From Fimbriimonadaceae bacterium (lineage in GTDB: Bacteria > Armatimonadota > Fimbriimonadia > Fimbriimonadales > Fimbriimonadaceae), in NCBI GenBank assembly GCA_019454105.1, contig CP075364.1:2049362-2113361 (forward strand): a DNA stretch of 64,000 nt. The letters run 5' to 3'. A program made the position numbers and the translations under genes. Shown in pieces: positions 1 through 8,030 of the stretch. Every line of letters begins with the position of its first letter. The first letter of the stretch is position 1. Under the pieces are notes generated by a model. That model saw nothing but the letters and a program-made list of their open reading frames with translations, was not told the origin of the DNA and did no database searches.

Positions 1-520
1 CCATGTTCACGACTACCCGAACCGAGGCGTCCTTCTTATAGCGGAAAAGGGTCTTGAGAGTGGCATAGGCATCGGTGACGCTGGCCGGTTCAGGAGTCGT
101 GACGAGCAAGATTTCATCGGCTCTTCGAAGAAAGGCCAGGTTGCGTGTATCGAGCCCGGCCCCCGTGTCGAACAACAAGAGGTCGGTCGTCTCGGCCAGT
201 TCGTCGAGCTGGTCGAAGATGAGACTGAGCTTCTTGGGCCCGGCCCTCATGAGCATCGGCACGCCAGAGCCTCCGGCGATCAACCTGAGCCCACCGGGGC
301 CCTCGGTGACCGCTTCGGCCAGGCTCTTCTCTTCCACGACCACGTGTTGGAGTGTGGCTTCGGGGCGGACTCCCATGGCGACTTCAAGATTGGCCAGGGC
401 CAAATCGGCGTCGAAGACCATGGGCCGAATGCCCAGTTTCTTGAGACCCAGACCAAGGTTCGCAGTCAGGCACGTCTTGCCGACCCCGCCTTTGCCCGAA
501 GTCACGGCGATCGTCTTCAC
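1..520 (-). CDS. MinD/FlhG-type P-loop ATPase (3' part outside the window)
   Basis: The first 173 codons of a ParA/MinD-superfamily ATPase run off the left edge. The start is a GTG whose last two bases lie in the TGA stop of the upstream MshEN gene (GTGA overlap), so the two are translationally coupled. The N-terminus reads MKTIAVTSGKGGVGKT, with the deviant Walker A of this family (KGGVGKT). It is followed by the switch-I type stretch FDADLALANLEVAMG and a second conserved block LLLFDTGAGLD. Family members position flagella, pili, chemosensory arrays or division sites by ATP-dependent dimerisation. FlhG/MinD-like is favoured over chromosome ParA because no ParB or parS site is seen here. The exact cargo cannot be told from this fragment. 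Confidence 0.85.
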   Translation of the reverse strand, partial: MKTIAVTSGKGGVGKTCLTANLGLGLKKLGIRPMVFDADLALANLEVAMGVRPEATLQHVVVEEKSLAEAVTEGPGGLRLIAGGSGVPMLMRAGPKKLSLIFDQLDELAETTDLLLFDTGAGLDTRNLAFLRRADEILLVTTPEPASVTDAYATLKTLFRYKKDASVRVVVNM

Positions 521-1140
521 GCGGGCACCTCGGCACTCAGGGCGGCCAGAAGAACGAATTTGTCCTCTTGGAGATCGACCTTCGGCGATCTGCGTGCCCT
601 GCCCGGTTTTGCGGCGACTGGTTGGACGGCGGCCGACGGCGGTGGAGGAGCGAACGAGTTGGACTTGGTCTTCTGCTCGACGAACGGCAACGAGCGCTTT
701 CCGATCGGACTGATCCCGTAGGCCCTGGTCACGGCGTCGAACAAGGCGCTCGGAGCGGCCAGGAGCAACTCGACCGGCCTTTGGACAAGCAAGGTAAGAG
801 AGTCTGTCATGGGAATGTCGAGCGGATCGGCGATGGCGCAGGTGAGGCGGTGCTTGGTGACAGCGAGAGGCAGGACCAGATTGCTCACGGCGGTCGAGGA
901 TGGGACCAGCTTCAAGGCTTCGGGGTCGGGAGTCACCGTGCTGAGGTCGACGGTCTCATATCCGTATTGGTCGGCGAGGGCTTCGGTCACCTGTTCCTCG
1001 GTCGCATAACCAAGTTCGGTGATGATCTCTCCGAAGCGCAGGGTCGTCCCGAGCTTCGTCTTGATCACGTGGTCGAGTTGTTGCTGGGTGAGGACACCTC
1101 GCTCCATCAGAAGCTCGCCAATGCGCTTGTACTGGATCAT
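517..1140 (-). CDS. Stand-alone MshEN (type II secretion/pilus ATPase N-terminal) domain protein
   Basis: This 207-residue protein has only the N-terminal domain found on GspE/PilB/MshE ATPases; no AAA ATPase follows. Residues 6-29 (RIGELLMERGVLTQQQ then LDHVIKTK) and 35-58 (RFGEIITELGYATEEQ then VTEALADQ) match the two 24-residue c-di-GMP-binding motifs of MshEN, separated by exactly five residues as in the family. The final Gln of the first motif is Lys here. A second alpha/beta subdomain spans residues 60-140, and a Pro/Ala/Arg/Lys-rich tail ends the protein. The gene overlaps the MinD/FlhG-like gene by four bases, suggesting a c-di-GMP-sensing partner of a polar-positioning ATPase. The domain call is firm; ligand binding is inferred. 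Confidence 0.8.
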   Translation of the reverse strand: MIQYKRIGELLMERGVLTQQQLDHVIKTKLGTTLRFGEIITELGYATEEQVTEALADQYGYETVDLSTVTPDPEALKLVPSSTAVSNLVLPLAVTKHRLTCAIADPLDIPMTDSLTLLVQRPVELLLAAPSALFDAVTRAYGISPIGKRSLPFVEQKTKSNSFAPPPPSAAVQPVAAKPGRARRSPKVDLQEDKFVLLAALSAEVPA

Positions 1141-1216
1141 CCCGGGTTACCCCTGCTTGAAATGTCGGCATGACCGGTCAAGATTCTTAGGCCCTGGCCG
1201 CGGTAGTCTCGAGCCC

Positions 1217-2647
1217 ATGCCCAACCCTGAGCCCGTACTCGGACAGTTCATTGGTGGCGAGTTCAGAGATTCATCGGTCGATGGGAGGCTCGCTTCCTGG
1301 AATCCGTCCAGGCCCGAGGAAGTGGTCGCCCGGGCCCCGATCGGGAGCGGCGAGGACGTCGATCTTGCGGTCGGCGCCGCTTCGGCCGCTGTTTCCGGGT
1401 GGAGCGGCGAGACTGGGGCGGCACGGGCGGAAGCCCTGGCCCGCTGGGCCGAGCGGATCGAGGCCCGCGCCGAGGAAGCGGCCCTCCTCATGGCTCGGGA
1501 GGTCGGAAAGCCGCTCGCCGAGGCCAAGGGCGAGGCGGCGCGGTGCGCCGCCATCCTGCGCTACTTCGCCGGCGAGGCGGTGCGCGGCAACGGACAGGTC
1601 ATTCCAGCCCAGATTCCGTCGACTCTCCAGTTCACTTGGCGCAAACCCTTGGGCGTGGTCGGTTTGGTGACGCCCTGGAACTTCCCGATGGCCATCCCGC
1701 TATGGAAGGCGGCCCCTGCCCTCGCCTTTGGCAACACGGTCGTGCTCAAGCCCAGTGAGTTGTCCTCCGCATGCGCCCAGTTCTTGGCCGAGACTTCGGC
1801 CGGGCTGCCGTCCGGCGTGTTCAACGTGGTGCACGGCCAAGGCGACACGAGCGGCCAAGCTTTGGTGGGGCACGAAGGCGTTCGGGGGATCAGTTTCACG
1901 GGCTCTGTGCCGGTCGGCACGCTGGTCTCCCATAGCTGCACGGCCCGAGGAGCCCGGTGCCAAGCCGAGATGGGAGGGAAGAACGCGGCAGTGGTCTTGG
2001 CCGACGCCGATTTGCCCCGGGCCGCGTCCCTGGTGGCCGGTGGCGCGTTCCGGTTCGCCGGCCAAAAGTGCACTGCCACCAGCCGAGTCGTGGTCGAGGC
2101 ACCAGTGCTCCCGGCCTTTCTGGAAGAGCTTCAAAAGGCGGTCGAGGCTCTTCCCATCGGGCCTGTGACCGACCCGGCCAATGCTATCGGCCCGGTCGCG
2201 ACCTCTGAAGCCTGCGAGCGGCTCACAAGCGTCGTCGAGGACTCATCGGAGGAGAGGTTCTACCTGGACGCCCGGCGGGGAGAGGGGTGGTTCGTTCCGC
2301 CCGCGGTCTTCACGGGAGTCAGGCCAGGTTCGATCCTTGCCGAAGAGGAACTCTTTGGCCCGGTGCTCGCGGTTATGGGGGCGAAGGACTTCGACGAGGC
2401 TCTCGGGCTCGCCAACCGGACCCGGTTCGGCCTCTCCACCTCGGTCTTCACCCGCGATTTGGGTCGAGCCCTTGCCTTTGCAGAACGGGCCGAGTGCGGC
2501 ATGGTGCGAGTGAATGGCGACACGACCGGGGTCGATCCGCACGCGCCGTTTGGCGGGACGAAGTCATCAAGCTTCGGGCCGCGGGAGCAAGGGCCCGCCG
2601 CCCGCGAGTTCTTCACAGAAGAACGAACGGTCCAGATGAGCGGCTAG
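1217..2647 (+). CDS. NAD(P)-dependent aldehyde dehydrogenase
   Basis: A 476-residue member of the aldehyde dehydrogenase superfamily, of normal length. It oxidises an aldehyde to the acid with NAD(P). Visible signatures are TPWNFPMAIPLWKAAPALAFG and VVLKPSE in the cofactor-binding half, the general base Glu in EMGGKNA (about residue 251), and the catalytic Cys in GQKCTATSR (about residue 285). The GQKCTATSR form resembles 2,5-dioxovalerate/alpha-ketoglutaric semialdehyde dehydrogenases, but substrate cannot be fixed from this. The start ATG at 1217 was chosen because upstream in-frame codons overlap the divergent MshEN promoter region and do not look like ALDH. The next gene begins 35 bp after the stop, so both may be co-transcribed. 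Confidence 0.9.
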   Translation: MPNPEPVLGQFIGGEFRDSSVDGRLASWNPSRPEEVVARAPIGSGEDVDLAVGAASAAVSGWSGETGAARAEALARWAERIEARAEEAALLMAREVGKPLAEAKGEAARCAAILRYFAGEAVRGNGQVIPAQIPSTLQFTWRKPLGVVGLVTPWNFPMAIPLWKAAPALAFGNTVVLKPSELSSACAQFLAETSAGLPSGVFNVVHGQGDTSGQALVGHEGVRGISFTGSVPVGTLVSHSCTARGARCQAEMGGKNAAVVLADADLPRAASLVAGGAFRFAGQKCTATSRVVVEAPVLPAFLEELQKAVEALPIGPVTDPANAIGPVATSEACERLTSVVEDSSEERFYLDARRGEGWFVPPAVFTGVRPGSILAEEELFGPVLAVMGAKDFDEALGLANRTRFGLSTSVFTRDLGRALAFAERAECGMVRVNGDTTGVDPHAPFGGTKSSSFGPREQGPAAREFFTEERTVQMSG

Positions 2648-2682
2648 GCCCTGACGCCTCAACTTTGGGTAAGAACCAGGGC

Positions 2683-3705
2683 ATGAGGTGCGCGGTGTTC
2701 GGGACGCGGAGCTTTGACGAGACCTCGCTTGCCCGGGCCGGGGCCGGACGAGTCGAGTTTGCCTTCTTCAAACCGAATCTATCATCCCAGACGGCTGCTC
2801 TCGCTCAGGGCTGCGCGTTGGCGTGCCTCGTCGTGGGCGACGACGGCGGTCGGTCTTCGCTCCAAGCGCTCAAGCGCGCCGGTGTCCGTGGCATCGCTCT
2901 GAGGAGCGCGGGCTACAACCACGTCGATCTCGTGGCAGCATATGAATTGGGCCTGCCAGTGCTCAGGGTGCCGTCCTACTCGCCCTCTAGCGTGGCCGAA
3001 CACGCGGCCGCGCTCCTCCTCACTCTGGATCGCAAGGTGCACCGCGCCTATAACCGCGTCCGCGAGCACAACTTCTCCATCGAGGGGCTCCTCGGCCAAG
3101 GCCTCCACGGGCGCACCGTCGGGATCGTCGGACTTGGCCAGATCGGCGCCGCCTTCGCCCGGATCATGGCCGGGTTCGGGTGCCGCCTCCTTGGGCTCGA
3201 CCCGGCAGAGCCCGAAGAGGCCCGCGCTCTTGGGGTGCGCTTCGTCAACCGCGAGACCCTCTTCCGCGAGTCGTTCGTTGTGAGCCTTCACTGTCCTCTT
3301 GTGCCCGCCACGCGGCATCTTGTGGGTGAGGCCGAGCTCCAAAGCATGCCCCCTGGCGCCTACTTGATCAACACAAGCCGGGGGGCCGTCGTCGACCATG
3401 CCGCGCTCGTCAGGGTGCTCAAGAAAGGGCGGATCGGAGGGGTCGGTCTCGATGTCTACGAGGAGGAGGAAGGAGTCTTCTTCCACGACTTGAGCGACCA
3501 AGTTCTCGAAGACGACCAACTCGCGCGACTTCTCACCTTTCCCAACGTGATCATCACCGCCCACCAAGGGTTCTTCACCCAACCCGCCTTGGACGCTATC
3601 GCCGAACAGACGGTGCAGAATCTACTTTGGCTCGACGGCGGCTCCTGGCCAGCCGAGTTCGAGGTCTCGGCCAAAACCCACATGCCGGGCGGAACCGCCC
3701 CGTGA
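2683..3705 (+). CDS. D-2-hydroxyacid dehydrogenase, D-lactate dehydrogenase type
   Basis: A 340-residue NAD-dependent 2-hydroxyacid dehydrogenase. It shows the GLGQIG dinucleotide fold near residue 150, INTSRGAVVD with the substrate-binding Arg near 232, and TAHQGFFT with the catalytic His near 296. The loop EEEEGVFFHD and the overall pattern (AYNRVREHNF, LLG..LHGRTVGIVG) are typical of the LdhA branch of fermentative D-lactate dehydrogenases rather than phosphoglycerate dehydrogenase. The expected reaction is pyruvate to D-lactate with NADH in the cytoplasm. The start is the ATG at 2683, 35 bp after the aldehyde dehydrogenase. The 3' end lies five bases from the convergent hexosaminidase stop. 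Confidence 0.88.
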   Translation: MRCAVFGTRSFDETSLARAGAGRVEFAFFKPNLSSQTAALAQGCALACLVVGDDGGRSSLQALKRAGVRGIALRSAGYNHVDLVAAYELGLPVLRVPSYSPSSVAEHAAALLLTLDRKVHRAYNRVREHNFSIEGLLGQGLHGRTVGIVGLGQIGAAFARIMAGFGCRLLGLDPAEPEEARALGVRFVNRETLFRESFVVSLHCPLVPATRHLVGEAELQSMPPGAYLINTSRGAVVDHAALVRVLKKGRIGGVGLDVYEEEEGVFFHDLSDQVLEDDQLARLLTFPNVIITAHQGFFTQPALDAIAEQTVQNLLWLDGGSWPAEFEVSAKTHMPGGTAP

Positions 3706-3710
3706 CGCCC

Positions 3711-5951
3711 TCACGGCTGACGATGAAACAGCAGGTTCGCCGGCACAGGACCGCGGTCGTCCCCAGGGGCCGCCATCTCCAGCTTCAAAGTGTTCGCTCC
3801 GCCTTGGTCGAACCACTCGACCCGCAGGCGGTATTTGCCCGGCAGAAGCAAGACAGCCCCCGCCTTCTCAACGGCGGCGTGGGGCCCGTCGTTATCCACG
3901 ACGAGGGCGTCCTCCAGCCAAAGTCGCGACCCGTCGTCGCTTGTCAACCAGAAGGTGTATAACCCTGGTTCGATGGCCTCGAAGTATCCGTCCCAGACGA
4001 CACCGAACTTCTCCGCCCGGGGACGTGTCTCTGCATCGACAGCAGGCACGACGAACCGGTCATGCTCCTCCATCTGGTGAAAATCGGGCATCGATCTCGG
4101 CGTTCCTGATATCAGGTAACGAGACACGCTGAGCCCTGTGGCCAAACCGGTCGGGGGCGCGGGACGAGGGCGACAATCAATCCGGGCCACGTCGCCGATC
4201 TGGCCCCCAGCAGAGACATAAGCGAACGACAAAGTGGTGTTCCGGTCTACCGACACGTCCCCCTCGCACACCGGAGACTTCGCTGTCGGCTGGCTCCCAT
4301 CGGTCGTGTAACGCAGGTTGAACGGGACGGCCTCTTCAAGCGGTCGAACCGATACGCTGCCCTCAAAGAACACCGCCGAGAACGGCACCTCCGGAATAGG
4401 CATGGTGTACGCCGCCCCGAGAGCGTCGAGCCGGCGGTAGAACTGGTTCGCCCGCTCGCGGAAGCTGGTCGGATCCCGGTGCCCGGCTGGCGACCAAAGA
4501 ACCTCAGCCATCGCCAAGGCTCGGGGGTACTGCATCCTCTCGCACTTGCGCGCGTCCGGGATCCACTCGGTCCAGACGTTGTACTGCCCACCCATCACCC
4601 GGGCCCCTTCTTCGGGGCTTAGCTGGGTCGGAACCGGCTCCCAGGAGTAAACGTGCTCCGTCGAGATCGCTTGGTAGCTGTAGTCGAAGTAGCAATGCGA
4701 GGTCGGGCTCATCACCACATCGCGTCCCGCCTTGGCGGCCGCGATCCCGCCGGACGTGCCCCGCCACGACATCACGGTGGCCCCAGGGGCCAGGCCGCCC
4801 TCGAGGATCTCGTCCCACCCGACGAGCCGCCGCCCCTTCTTGGCCAAGTAGGCGTCGAAGTGGCGCACGAACCAGCTCTGGAGCTCTTCCTCGTTCTTCA
4901 GCCCGTGGTCTTTGATCCGCGCTTGGCATTTCGGGCAGTTCTTCCAGAACGTCTTGAGCACCTCGTCCGCGCCGACGTGGACGAAGGTCGAAGGGAAGAG
5001 AGCGAGAACCTCGTCCAAGACCTCCTCCATGAACTTGACCGAAAGATCGTTGCCCGCGCACAGCACGTTGCTAACCGTCTTCCCGGGTTTGTCGGCCGCG
5101 GGGACGTTCTCGCAGAGCAGCTCAGGATAACTGACGGTGGCGGCGAGGGCGTGGCCCGGCATTTCGATCTCTGGCACCACCGTGATGTGCCGGTCGGCTG
5201 CGTATCGGACGATCTCCTTGATTTGCGCCTGTGTGTAATAGCCGCCGTACCTCTTCGGGTGCTTCTCGCCCACGAACTGCACGTTCTCATAGTTCCAGCC
5301 GCCGCTCGGCCAGACCCCGCCCGTGTCGAGACGCCACGCCCCCGTCTTGGTGAGGTTGGGATACTTCTTGATCTCGATCCGCCAACCGCCGTCGTCGGTC
5401 AGGTGCCAATGGAACACGTTCTGCTTGAGCAGGGCCATGCGGTCGAGCTGTCTCTTGACGAACTCGACGCCGAAGAAGTGGCGGCTCTCGTCGAGCATCA
5501 TCCCCCGCCAAGCGAACCGGGGGCCGTCGGCGATCTCGACCGACGGGACGCGCCAGTCGATCCCTTTTACCGGCTTGTTCGACTCCACCTCGTCGGGCAG
5601 CAACTGGCGCAAGGTCTGCACGGCATAGAACGCCCCGGCTTCGGTCGAGTACTCGATGAGGATCTCGCCGGGAGAGACCTTGAGCCAGTACCAATCCGGC
5701 CTGAGCTTCTTGGCGTCTGACTTGGGACGGAAGACGACTTGGCTGGTCTTACCTGGGCCGACAAGGGCCAGTCCCGCCGACCTCGCGAGCATCTCCTTGA
5801 GACGCTTGGAAGCGTTCGTGCCCTGGGCGTCAACGACTTTGGTCTCTGCGGTGAACCGGAACGGAGCTTGGCCGGTGGCCCGATACTCCACCGGGGCCGG
5901 GATGATCGATGAAGCAAGCGGCAAGGACGCGGCCATGAGCCCGAGAAGCAT
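3711..5951 (-). CDS. Secreted GH20 beta-N-acetylhexosaminidase with C-terminal PA14 domain
   Basis: A 746-residue exported glycosidase. A signal peptide (MLLGLMAASLPLASS) precedes the GH20b small domain (about 20-130). The GH20 barrel follows with WHLTDDGGWRIEI, PEIEMPGHA and the catalytic Asp-Glu pair in HVGADEV (about residues 326-330). The mechanism is substrate-assisted hydrolysis of terminal N-acetylhexosamines. After the barrel comes a chitobiase-like beta domain (YTTDGSQPT, about 540-600). A PA14 domain fills the last 120 residues (YTFWLTSDDGSRLWLED), a carbohydrate-binding or adhesive module. It probably acts on chitin, peptidoglycan or glycoprotein fragments outside the inner membrane. 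The gene is convergent with the dehydrogenase gene, with a five-base gap. Confidence 0.93.
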   Translation of the reverse strand: MLLGLMAASLPLASSIIPAPVEYRATGQAPFRFTAETKVVDAQGTNASKRLKEMLARSAGLALVGPGKTSQVVFRPKSDAKKLRPDWYWLKVSPGEILIEYSTEAGAFYAVQTLRQLLPDEVESNKPVKGIDWRVPSVEIADGPRFAWRGMMLDESRHFFGVEFVKRQLDRMALLKQNVFHWHLTDDGGWRIEIKKYPNLTKTGAWRLDTGGVWPSGGWNYENVQFVGEKHPKRYGGYYTQAQIKEIVRYAADRHITVVPEIEMPGHALAATVSYPELLCENVPAADKPGKTVSNVLCAGNDLSVKFMEEVLDEVLALFPSTFVHVGADEVLKTFWKNCPKCQARIKDHGLKNEEELQSWFVRHFDAYLAKKGRRLVGWDEILEGGLAPGATVMSWRGTSGGIAAAKAGRDVVMSPTSHCYFDYSYQAISTEHVYSWEPVPTQLSPEEGARVMGGQYNVWTEWIPDARKCERMQYPRALAMAEVLWSPAGHRDPTSFRERANQFYRRLDALGAAYTMPIPEVPFSAVFFEGSVSVRPLEEAVPFNLRYTTDGSQPTAKSPVCEGDVSVDRNTTLSFAYVSAGGQIGDVARIDCRPRPAPPTGLATGLSVSRYLISGTPRSMPDFHQMEEHDRFVVPAVDAETRPRAEKFGVVWDGYFEAIEPGLYTFWLTSDDGSRLWLEDALVVDNDGPHAAVEKAGAVLLLPGKYRLRVEWFDQGGANTLKLEMAAPGDDRGPVPANLLFHRQP

Positions 5952-6084
5952 GGTCGCATTCTGGCACTGCTTGGAGGAAGCGAATCTCCAGCGAACTGAC
6001 GAGGCACGCTGCCCGGGAAGTTGGGATGTTCAGCGGTTCGGCGACCATCCCAACACGACGCCGGCAACCCGGCTCCGTCGTCGT

Positions 6085-6128
6085 CTCCCCCACCCCCTGC
6101 CCCCTCCCCCGTAACGGGGGAGGGGGGT
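6085..6128. repeat. Palindromic GC-rich repeat, family 1
   Basis: An intergenic imperfect palindrome. Its core is CCCCCTCCCCC, then GTAAC, then GGGGGAGGGGG, flanked on one side by a C-rich strip (CCCCCACCCCCTG). It lies just downstream of the serine hydrolase stop and could also act as a terminator hairpin. The same element recurs more than ten times in the window. Confidence 0.9.
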
Positions 6129-6136
6129 CTGGTCTG

Positions 6137-7537
6137 TCACGCCCCAAACTTGAGCCCGGCGATCCGTCCGCCCGGCTCCCGAGCCACTGTGACCTTCAGG
6201 CGGGTCTTCCCAAGAGTGACCCGGTACTCGCGGACGGTCGCCCCCGGGGCGGACCGAGCGGAAAGGAACTCGAAGGCTCCCAGTTCTCCCAGCCTTCGGA
6301 ACTGGGCCGCAGTTTCGCGGCGGCGTTCGGAGGTAATGACCTTGGCTGCCTCTTCCATGAAAGCCGCGTCATCAAGCCGATCGCCCAAGAGATCGACAAA
6401 CATTTGGCGGTCTCGGGCGGTCGCTTCAGGATCTGTGTCGATCTCCGCAACCGGCACCGGAGGAGCCAGGCTCGGGTCGATGAACCCCATGAGGCCCTCA
6501 GCTAGACCTTCGGGCGGCACGGAGTCAGAGTTGACCAGCACGATCACGGTGAGCCTCTTTTCAGGGGCCCGCCTCACCACACTCAGGAAGCCAGGGATGC
6601 CCCCAGAGTGCTGGACGATCCGAGCCCCGTTCGCCTCTGCCAGCGCCCATCCGAGGCCGTACCCCCTCTCGTCTCCATTCGGCAGCCGAGTGCGGCTCCA
6701 CATCGCCTCAAGGGTGTCTTGAGGGAGCAACTTGTCGCCATAGAGGGCGGCGTCCCACTTCGCGAGGTCGAGCACCGTGCTTTCCATGGCTCCGGCCGAG
6801 AAGGGCCAGCCCATGTCGAGATACTCCGCGTGGCTGGTCGCGCCGTCTCGGAGGCTGTATCCCCGTGCGCGCTTCGACACGATGTCCGCCTCCGAGACAA
6901 AGAACGTTTGATCCATTCCGAGGGGCCTCGTCACCCGTTCGCGAAGCGACTCGGCGAACGAGCGGCCGTCCACCTTTTCGACCAGCATCCCGAGGATCAC
7001 GTACCCTGTGTTGTTGTAAGCCCAGCCTGTGCCCGGCTCGAAGTCAAATGGCTCGTCCTGCACCGTCGCGACGATCCCAGCCGGAGTCACCGGCCTCCGG
7101 GACAGCTCCCCAAAGTTGGGCAAGCCTGTACAGCTTTTGATCCCGCTCGTGTGGTCCAAGAGCTGGCGTACGGTGACGGCCGCCCAGCCCTTAGGGAGTT
7201 CAGGGAGCACCTCCCGTACCGGCTGGTCGAGCCGAAGCTTCCCCTCGTTGACGAGCTGCATGACCATCGTCGCGGTGAAAGGTTTGGTCACGCTCCCGAT
7301 CCGAAAGACGTGCTCCGGAGTCATCGCGACGTCGTTCTCAAGATCGGCGGAGCCGTAGCCCTTGGCAAAGACGACTTGCCCGCCCCTCACCACCGCCACC
7401 GACATCCCCGGCGCGCCCATGGCCTCAAACCGCTCGCGCACAAAGGCGTCAGTATCCTGCTCGGAGCGCTCCTGGGCAGGCAACGTCGGCACGAACGCGA
7501 CCAGTGCGGCAAGCAGAGTGCAGGCGAAGGAACTCAT
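6137..7537 (-). CDS. Exported serine hydrolase, class C beta-lactamase / penicillin-binding-protein-like
   Basis: A 466-residue beta-lactamase-family (Pfam Beta-lactamase) protein with a signal peptide (LLAALVAFVPTLPAQ). The active-site elements are visible in order: S-V-T-K in IGSVTKPFTA (about residues 84-87, SxxK), Y-N-N in WAYNNTGYVILG (about 172) and H-S-G in QHSGGIPGFLS (about 308). Members include DD-peptidases, D-aminopeptidases and esterases; these motifs do not imply antibiotic resistance. The last 120 residues form an extra domain (ARDRQMFVDLLGDRLDDAAF onward) of the sort that follows many such hydrolases. It probably acts in the periplasm. The stop lies eight bases from a palindromic repeat. 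Confidence 0.88.
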   Translation of the reverse strand: MSSFACTLLAALVAFVPTLPAQERSEQDTDAFVRERFEAMGAPGMSVAVVRGGQVVFAKGYGSADLENDVAMTPEHVFRIGSVTKPFTATMVMQLVNEGKLRLDQPVREVLPELPKGWAAVTVRQLLDHTSGIKSCTGLPNFGELSRRPVTPAGIVATVQDEPFDFEPGTGWAYNNTGYVILGMLVEKVDGRSFAESLRERVTRPLGMDQTFFVSEADIVSKRARGYSLRDGATSHAEYLDMGWPFSAGAMESTVLDLAKWDAALYGDKLLPQDTLEAMWSRTRLPNGDERGYGLGWALAEANGARIVQHSGGIPGFLSVVRRAPEKRLTVIVLVNSDSVPPEGLAEGLMGFIDPSLAPPVPVAEIDTDPEATARDRQMFVDLLGDRLDDAAFMEEAAKVITSERRRETAAQFRRLGELGAFEFLSARSAPGATVREYRVTLGKTRLKVTVAREPGGRIAGLKFGA

Positions 7538-7720
7538 CTACGAATAGACGGGCTCCCTCGAAGCCTCGTTGCACCCGTGTGCCCCTTGATCAAGCACCCA
7601 GTATCTCCGCGAGCTTTCTTTCTCGACCCTTTCAAAGCCTTTCGGCCATTCGGAGAGAGGGCACGCCCTGTTTTTCCGCCACAACCGAGATCATGACCGC
7701 CTGCCCAACTCCTGGCGTCG

Positions 7721-8029
7721 GGATTCCCCCTCGCCCGTTACGGGGGCGGGCGCCTTGTACCCGCTCACCCGGTTATGGGGGAAAGGAGGCAGGGGGCCGG
7801 GTTCAAGTCCGACAAGCCCGATCGGCCGCTTGCTCTTCGACTTTGGGCAAAGCGGTCGGCAGCCGGGGCAGTTCTGACTTCCAATGAATCAGAGCCAGAG
7901 CACGCATCGACCCCGACTTTCCGGAACCTCGCTCGTTGGCAAGACGCCCCACCCCCAACCCCCTCCCCAGACCCTCCGGGTCCAGGGAGGGGGCTCCGAA
8001 TCTCCTCCCCCGTTCACGGGGTGCGGGCG
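7721..8029. repeat. Cluster of family-1 palindromic repeats filling the gap between hydrolase and phoX genes
   Basis: The 493-bp gap between the two minus-strand genes holds no convincing gene. From 7721 it contains a degenerate palindrome (CCCCTCGCCCGTTACGGGGG), a half-copy with CCGGTTATGGGGG, and near 7947-8029 a composite: CCCCACCCCCAACCCCC, then an inverted pair around CCCAGACCCTCCGGGTC, then CTCCCCCGTTCACGGGG. The same composite recurs at 12552-12656, so the two halves move or are copied together. Confidence 0.85.
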
Positions 8030-8030
8030 G

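Noticed and set aside
6137-7537. Antibiotic-resistance beta-lactamase
   Set aside because: SxxK, YxN and HSG motifs fit the wide family of serine hydrolases and DD-peptidases. The extra C-terminal domain and the lack of an adjacent regulator do not support AmpC.
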